A DNA stretch of 64,000 bases from Acanthopleura granulata. Its lineage: Eukaryota; Mollusca; Polyplacophora; Chitonida; Chitonidae. The DNA is taken from the NCBI GenBank assembly GCA_016165875.1, contig JABBOT010000022.1, positions 2,135,333 through 2,199,332 on the forward strand, given 5' to 3'. Each line of letters begins with the position of its first letter. Within the stretch, counting starts at the first letter, position 1. A program made the position numbers and the translations under genes. The notes below the pieces were generated by a model, which worked only from the letters and a program-made list of their open reading frames with translations, made no database searches and was not told the DNA's origin. Shown here one piece after another: positions 53,701 through 62,700 of the stretch.

Positions 53701-56700
53701 ATCTACCCCTGTGCATATCCTAGAGGCTGTGTGATTGGACAACGATCAGCTTAGACATGTTGGTCTACACAAATAACTGTTTCATTGATGCCAACATCAA
53801 ACTGAGAGGGACAGCAGAGTATGTCGTTAAAATACGGTTGCAGGGAGTACGAAAGATCTAGGGCTTAGCCTCAAGAGATAATAATTAAGGGATAAGCCTG
53901 CTACAGCTAACTCTGCTCATACTTGAGAAACGTGCAAGAGCAGACAACTCCTGAAATAGATCGAAACACAGCTTCAGGTCATTTTGCACACTTTGTTTGA
54001 GTCTGAGAATCCCATGCCTAATGGTTACTGAGATATGCTCTGCACAAAGTTGAAAAATATGGTCAACGGCAAATTACTCCTACAATAGATTAAAACGTGA
54101 AAAAACATGACAGTGCACAACTTCAGGTCAGTTTGCACACATTGTGTGAGTTTGAGAATCTTATGTGTAACAGTTGCCGAGATATTCTCTGCACAAAGTT
54201 CAGCTGGACGAGGAGGGAGACAAACAGATGGACGGACAGTGATGGCTATATGTCCCCTCTCTTAATGAGGGAGGACATAATAATATGCTAATATATCTAT
54301 AATGGTGATCCTTTAAGGTAAAAATTTTTCAATATTTGTTGACGGTAATCCATTGATTTGTGTTTAATTCATGCCTTGCTCAAGAATTTTTCACCTCTGT
54401 GACAGCAGTCAGGTTAAGGAGTGGAGGGCACCAATGAGACCTGAATAAATCACCTTTCTTTGCCAGGTAGCTGACAAAAAGCTGTGGCCAAAACAGCAAG
54501 AGCTGGATCTGCACACACATCATTGGACAAGGGCCAGGTATCTAAGCCAATGAGATCCCTCCGCTTTCAAGACTTTACCAATCATCACGTTAATCATGAA
54601 TTTTTTGTATCTATGTTTCAAGTCATTCTGCTTACCTCTACAGTCTCTATTCACCGCGGTCCCAAAGAAGCCAGGCTTGCACTGCCCGCAGTTGAATCCC
54701 TCAGTGTTACCTAGACACTTCAGACACTCTCCTGTCAATGTGTCACAGTTTCCAACAGCCTGGGGATCTACGTTGTTGTTGCACCTGCATGGCTTACAGT
54801 AGTTACCGGGTACCAAAGGGTCGCCAAAGAAACCATCATCACAGCTGAGGGATGGAAAAAACACAAGAGGAATTTAGTTTGAATTGGCAATGATGAGACA
54901 TTATGTATTCAAATTTCAGAAAACTCCAGGAAGAGTTGGTTGGTGGTGGGGCGTTTAAAATACTGCAAGATACATTTTGGTACCGAAACACTACAACAAA
55001 TAAATTTTCACTAATAGCCAAGGTTGCTGAATTGGAAATGAAGCTTACAGTTCACAGTGAAGTCCCACATGTCCAGTGTGACATCCCACACAGACGTAAT
55101 CTGAGTTGTCTTCCTTCATCACACAGTCTATGGCAAATTTGTTGAAAGCGGCCACCAAAGGGCAACCACATGGTTTGCACCCATCTCCTTCTCCTGCTGT
55201 CAGGTTGCGATAAAATCCAAGCCTGCAACGCTCACAATGATCCCCAGCTGTGTTGTCTCCACAATTCTGAATTAACATAAAATATAAGTATTTCTGCATT
55301 AAAAACATAGATAAAAAAAACTATTTCTGAATTAAAAAATCAGCATAAGATTTATAAATCCCATTATGCCTTCAATTTCCATATGTTTGCAATATGGTAT
55401 TCCTGTCTGAATTGTATTTTGCAAAACCTTAAACCTAACTAAAGCTACTGTAAATCTTCAACCTTTTAAACTGTTTTGTTTCAGTGGGATTTATGCACAC
55501 AATTATTCTGAAAATGATGCTAAAAATGATTTATTTGTGTAATTAAAGATGGGAGCTTTATAAAACTGTGCAAATTATTTCTCTACACCCCAAAGTTCTA
55601 TCAGAATGTTTCAAAATATTGGCTGCAGACGTTGCTGAAAAGGTTGAAGAATTACTTGTAGAAAGTGTACTTTGTTCCACTGCTTACCGTTGCCCTGATC
55701 ACTACTGACATAGTTATCCCCTTCATTCCCATGAGACTGCTTATCTCCCCTTAACATCACTGGCTAAGAAGTGCATATGTTAAAGCTGTAGAACCATGTT
55801 CAGCATCCCTGACCACTTCATATAAAAACACTAAATCGATTTTGTACCCAAGATTCATGCACGGTGGGGGTGGACAGCGATGGGCCATATCTCTGAAGTA
55901 TGCTGAAACATTGCCTGGTAATTTTGGTGGTCAAGTCCTTGATTTCAAAGCCTTGGTCAGCCAAGTGGCTTAGGCTCTGAGGCCCATCAACCCTCCTCTC
56001 TGATTGCCTCCTGTTGTTGCAGCGTCACAGTACAAGTTCCTCTATTGTCAGGGCAGGTCACGTTAACTCCAGATTTGTTTTCGATTCTTTGTGCTGTTTG
56101 ACACAGCTTGTTTCTAATCACAATGTCAATGACTTTCTTGTTGTCTGAACAGTTTTCCCCTGATGTCAAACTGACCTCAGATGCTGGCTAAATGGCGTTT
56201 TCCCAGCTCCATCGGGTTGTTGCATTTACAGTCCATTTTGATGTTTATTGGAGCATTGTCTGGTAAACCTTTTCACAGTTTTAATGTCTTCCACTATGTT
56301 AGCCACTGACAACTTGTTGTGACTGATAAGCTTGATAGATCTCTAAAGTGTGTTGAAGCGTTGCCCTATACTTTTGCAGATAAACACTAGTACAAATAAA
56401 GATTGAAAAAAAGTGAATTACTTGGTGGCAGAATTAAACAGATAAAAATATTATGCAATGAGCAAGAGACCCTTACAGCCGGTTTCCATGGTGACAGGAC
56501 GATAGTACCTGCATTCCAGCTGATTTATTTTGAGAAAATTGTGGTCAATCTATAATGATATTTGGATGTGTTGTAGGCCAGTCATCTAGGTATTTGACCA
56601 GATGTGTTATTTGGGCCAACAAAAATTAGGGAATACAGTTTTGGGTGGGTGTTCTGAGTGAAATTACTACATAAACAGTAAGGCTTTTTTTGGTGTTTTT

Positions 56701-59700
56701 ATACCTATGAGCTGTGTTTAAAGCTCTTTAAGTCACTATGTTGACATCTGTTGACATGGACAATTCACATAACCAGACTTCTGAGAGTACAATGACAATG
56801 ACTTTCTGCCCCATAATAGCTGTTATTTCTTGTTAACTTGTGATCCTTACTAACAACAAGGCTACCAGGCATTGCCTGAAATTCCACAATACAGCCATAG
56901 AAGCATATTAATGAAGTTTTATCTCACTTAACCAGAACCATCAGGCCCCCGGGAACATAAATCTATCTCTGACTATTGGGATTCAGCTTTAACCTCAAAA
57001 CCTCTTAACTTGTAACCTTTTTGGAATACCAAGTGTTGTCTCAAACTTCCTAGCCAAATTGATAATTAGTGTTTAACACCACAAGTTAAGATTAAATCTA
57101 ATTTAAGTCTATCAGAGATATTATTGTGATCCTGGCATCTGAGGCTACAGTGGTAAAAATGTGTATGGCCAGCCACCTGACGACATGATCCTTTCCAATG
57201 TCGCACTAGTAATCAGGCTCACCTGGCATCTCCCAGTCACAGGGTCACAGTCTTTCTAATGTCGCACCAGTAATCAGGTTCACCTGGCACCTCCCAGTCA
57301 CAGGGTCACAGTCTTTCTAATGTCGCACTAGTAATCAGGCTCACCTGGCACCTCCCAGTCACAGGGTCACAGTCTTTCTAACGTCGTAATAGTAATCAGG
57401 CTCACCTGGCACCTCCCAGTCACAGGGTCACAGTCTTTCTAACGTCGCACTAGTAATCAGGCTCACCTGGCACCTCCCAGTCACAGGGTCACAGTCTTTC
57501 TAATGTCGTACTAGTAATCACACAGGGTCACAGTCTTTCTAACGTCGCACTAGTAATCAGGCTCACCTGGCACCTCCCAGTCACAGGGTCACAGTCTGAG
57601 GCGTGACCATGACAGTCACATCTTTGACATTCTCCTCTCATCAGCGTGTTGTTAACTCTCCTGTATCCTGGCTCACATTTCTGATAAACACATATAAAAT
57701 ACATATGCAAATGGTTATTCATAGAAATCACAACGGATATTAAAATGAGGGACAGTTCTATTTCTTCATTTCTACCTCAGATTGCCATGGACAGGGATGT
57801 ATTTTTCACAGCTGAAAAAGGTTGCAATAAAAAGGTCACAGATATATGGTGTCACAGCTTCTCGGTTAAGTTTACCCTCTCACCAAAACCTACCACACAT
57901 GTACACACTGTACTTAAATCATTATTTTCATGTGCGGTCAATGACCTAATATTTTGCCTTATTCTGGGAGCTGGACTTGGAAAGGTGTTCGGAAAGTTGG
58001 ATGATACACTACTGGAAAAAGTTTACTTGCTCTCTAAATATGGTCTTTTATACGCGAAAGCTTAGGTAAAGAGGATGGTCAAACGCCTGTGGTAAGGGGA
58101 GGTGGTTTGATGTGGGCTGAGCCAGTGTCCATAAACCCATTAACAGGACTGCCATCTTCTGAACACGTGCTGGAACTGTGGTGTCACAGGCATCAATCAA
58201 ACAGAAATGTAGAGACACCCTCGCTTCCAACCTAGCAACCAGAAGCCTTGTGGTAAATCAGTTGTGTGACAGTACATACTACGTCACCTCTCGAATTGGC
58301 AAAGAACATGTTCCATACTAGACTGCTGTTCTGGCTACCCATAATCTGTTTTGGCTACCCAGAATATCCAGAACTGAAAGGAATGCCGCCTTTTGGTTTA
58401 TCCAGCAATGTGGGGCATCTATTCTCATAAAATCAACACGGCGAGATATAAAAAATCCTTGACTTCAAACTCTGGTTGAATCTATGCCCACGCCCTAGTT
58501 TACCTCCCCACACTTACCTCACAGGACATGCCAGTGTACCCTTCTGGGCAGTCACACTGCTCCACAGAGCCCATTGGCTCATCATTAGTCTCAGGTGTTT
58601 CCATGGCAACTTCCAGTGTAACATCTTTTAGTCTAAGCGAACAGAAAGAAGTTCCACTGTAGTTATTTTTATCCTCATTTATTTAATCATATTCAAATGA
58701 GGGAAGAGCAAATAGTTTTTATATTAGATATTACTATCATTATTCCCAGATGTGATAAATTGATGGACCTATGTTATTGGTATATGTTCTCCATGAACTT
58801 CGTGTCAGGCCACATAAGGCATAAAAGAATTGCCATTGGCTTATTGCCATCAAGGTTCCGAAATGGAGCAAATGGAGAACACATGTCCAAGGCTGGAACA
58901 GAATAAACACGCATCCATACCAGCCATGGAAACCAGGGGTTTTTTCTCTAGCCAATATCTTTTCAGATACTCAACCTGCACAAAGCAGAAAAATTAAATA
59001 TTTGTTCTTCACCAGAGTTAATTTATTTCATGAAAACTCAACACAAAATTTGTCCAAAACTCAATTTTCCAATATTTCTTATGGTAACCACAATGAGAAA
59101 GTGGCTACAAAAACCTCTGGGAAACACAAGAATATTAACCACTCTGTCACAACCTATCCCCAGAACTCACTTTGACTTTGTCTGTCCTGTGTGGTAGGAA
59201 GCCCGAATAAAAAGGTTCTCCAGATTGGACAAAACCATCATGAAATCAGCTTTAGTGATTGGATGATAGAAGTAGCCAGTGACATCATCCCGTCTGAACC
59301 AGTCCTGCTCAGTCATTTTCACGGTAACTTTGTTCTCCTGTCCTTCCCTGTAATAGATCCCTCGCTTACCTAGGCGGAATTCTCCACCCTGTAAAAACCA
59401 AAAACATACACCGAGGTTGACAAAATTTAATAAAAAAAGGAGTAAATGAAGTTCATAAAAATAATAACAATATTTACACTTTTTCAGTAGGACATCATCC
59501 TACCTTTTGAACAAACTTCAAAACAACTTTCTAAGATCAACAGAGCTTTCAGAATCAGGCAAAGTATAAAACTCAGCCATGGACAAAATTTCAGATCAAA
59601 TACAGTATTCGAAGAAAATAATTTTGATAATTTTGAAAAAAAACAAAAAAAAAACAAAAGCTATAAATTAAGATATCCACTTCTTCAAAGCATGTTCATC

Positions 59701-62700
59701 AAGCCTTTCCCTTTATCAAAACAGGGTCCTAACACACTGTCATACAGGTGCCTCAAACTGTTTTACCTGTAGAATGACATCGGGATTTGACATGTGATGA
59801 GTCTCGTGAGAGTAACCAGCAGTCTCATAAAGTATGGTGAACTCAAGAGCCCCACCATAGGAATACAGCTGAAATAAACATAGAAATGTCGACATAATAA
59901 AACAGCAAAATGACATCAAATGTCCAACCACATAAACATTTTATAATGCCAGTGGTTTTGAGAGATGAATATTATGTTAATTTGGGTTCTGTATCATTTA
60001 AGGTAAATCAGGGTTCCTGCACAAAATGGTCTTGTTTGAACACAAATCAATGTCACAATTAACATTTAAAAATCAAGCACTTTTAAAAAGCATCTCAAAA
60101 TAAACTGCTTTTTAAGGACTTTTAAAATGCAAGTGCTCTCAAGGACTTTTCAAGCTGGAACTTTGGTACATGATACACTTTACTCAGAATTAAATATGGT
60201 TGTCATCAGGACTCTATTACTGTTAAACTACTTAGTACTTACATAGTTCCTTAGTATTTTTGTACTCTTACACATTTCACTATCAATGGACTCACCTTAT
60301 TCCCACGGTAACCTAAGGGGGCCAACCAATAAAGAGGGTCCTCCTCACTCCCTTCCACCCCTGGGCCTTCATAAACTAACCAATCACCATCCTCTAGTGG
60401 AGCATAACCATGGTGATTGGATAATGCTTCCACTTGAATCATCCAACCACTCATGTCATTCACCTGGAATGAAAACAAAATCTTCATCAGGCTGATAACT
60501 TCAATTCCAGAAATTTGCACTTCTACTGTACTTCACAGACAGTTTACCATTTTTCAGTGAGACATTTTACTTCATTCTTGTAACGACCATAATGCCTTTT
60601 TGGTTTGCTGAATTGAGATGTTATGTCTTTACTTTCGCGCATGTGTTTTCATGAATCATTGCTTAGCTAAGGGAGGTTATCCCCTTAGGTGTCACTTAGG
60701 TATGTTATAGCCTGTGAACGTTAGAATCCCATGGAAAATCCCTATCACAGACAGTGTGAAAACAGAAGAATGTAATAAAGCCCAAGAAACGGTATACAGT
60801 TTAATAATCTCTTAATGTAACAAGCAAGTATCTTCATGTATGTCTCTGTGTATAAGCCGCATATATTTTGTGTCAATAAGCGGGGTAACTTTCCTGGTTT
60901 AGAATAAATAGCTTTCTTCGTAGACACTGCATGCCACTGTCACACTGTGATGTCACACCAAAACAGAGGCACGGGCTACAGCCCACTGGATTATCAAAGC
61001 ATACACATATATGTACTCACAAGTATGATTCTTACCATTGCCTTTCCCCAGGTAACACTATCACATTGTGATGTCACACCAAAACAGAAGCAGGGGCTAC
61101 ACCCATCTGGGTTGTCAGCACTCAGGTGAAAGTGGCCAGGTAGACATTTGTCACAACTCTCTCCCTCTACATTGGCCTGCAGGCATTTGAGAGAAAAAGA
61201 AAGGCATAAAATCAGATGTTACAGCAATATCATGGGTTCCTTTCTCAGGGGCACTTATTTTACACAAAGACTGAAATGCCGGCCATTCAACATTTGCAGC
61301 TGGATTTGCAACAGGAGAGTTGTTTTCATCTTTCTCGACTGCTCAGTTGCTAGAATTGTGGGGCTAGATATCCTAACGAGGCAAACTCTGTGCCACACCC
61401 AATTTAGAGTAAAATGAGTTGTACATTTCTCATGATTCTGAGTTTTAATGATCCTAAAAACGTGTTTTTAAGGTTTTAGCGAGAGATTGGATCAGCACCA
61501 AAATGATATTTCATGACATTTATTTGACTGTACAAATGAATTTTTGGGGGGTAATTTATCGTAACATATTGCGACAACCCCTATTTCAGCATTGCACATA
61601 ATACGAGGGGCCTCAGAGCCTTGGCGCCATACGAGGGGCCTCAGAGCCTTGGCGCCATACGAGGGGCCTCAGAGCCTTGGCACCATACGAGGGGCCTAAG
61701 AGCCTTGGCGCCATAGGAGGGGCCTCAGAGCCTTGGCGCCATACGAGGGGCCTAAGAGCCTTGGCGCCATAGGAGGGGCCTCAGAGCCTTGGCGCCATAC
61801 GAGGGCCCTCAGAGCCTTGGCGCCATACGAGGGGCCTCAGAGCCTTGGCGCCATATGAGGGGGCCTCAGAGCCTTGGCGCCATACGAGGGGCCTCAGAGC
61901 CTTGGCGCCATACGAGGGGCCTCAGAGCCTTGGCGCCATACGAGGGGCCTCAGAGCCCCTGTAACAATCTTCTGCAAAACTCAGGAAGCAAGAAAAAATA
62001 TCAGTCTTAATGGAATGTCTTTGATCTCCATGTCAGTATAACACAACTGAAACAAATCTGCACAGAGGATGTATAGAAGATCTGACACGAGTGTTCATTT
62101 CATTTGAAAATTATGAAATTTTGCATATGTCGCTGAAGCTCACAACATATGCAAAATTTCTTCAACTCGTTTTCATAACTTTCATGTAAAATGAACACGA
62201 GTATAACATTCTGTTTATCGCATAACCGAGTTGACTAAATGTTGAAAAAAAAAAAAAAAATAAAAATAAAGAATCCTGTAGAATCAAGCTAGGTGATAGG
62301 TGACATTATCCAAATGTAAACAAAGTGCTGCCTGGCTTAGACGGAGCACTGCAGTCAGTAGCAACACTGCGGTCAGTAGCAACACTGCAGTCAGTAGCAA
62401 CACTGTGGTCAGTAGCAACACTGCCGTCAGTAACAACACTGCAGTCAGTAGCAACACTGCAGTCAGTAGCAACACTGCAGTCAGCAGCAACACTGCAGTC
62501 AGTAGCAACACTGCTGTCAGTAGCAACACTGCAGTCAGTAACACTGCACTCTGTAGCAACACTGCAGTCAGTAACAACACTGCAGTCTTTAGCAACACTG
62601 CAGTTAGTAGCAACACTGCACTCTGTAGCAAAAGTGCAGTCAGTAGGCAACACGACTACACACGAACATATAGTTACACTAGAACACAGCCAGCTTTAAT

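Noticed and set aside
55987..56169. 60-codon minus-strand ORF with several cysteines in the large intron
   Set aside because: The cysteine spacing does not fit LE or L4, and exons 7 and 8 already join in phase.
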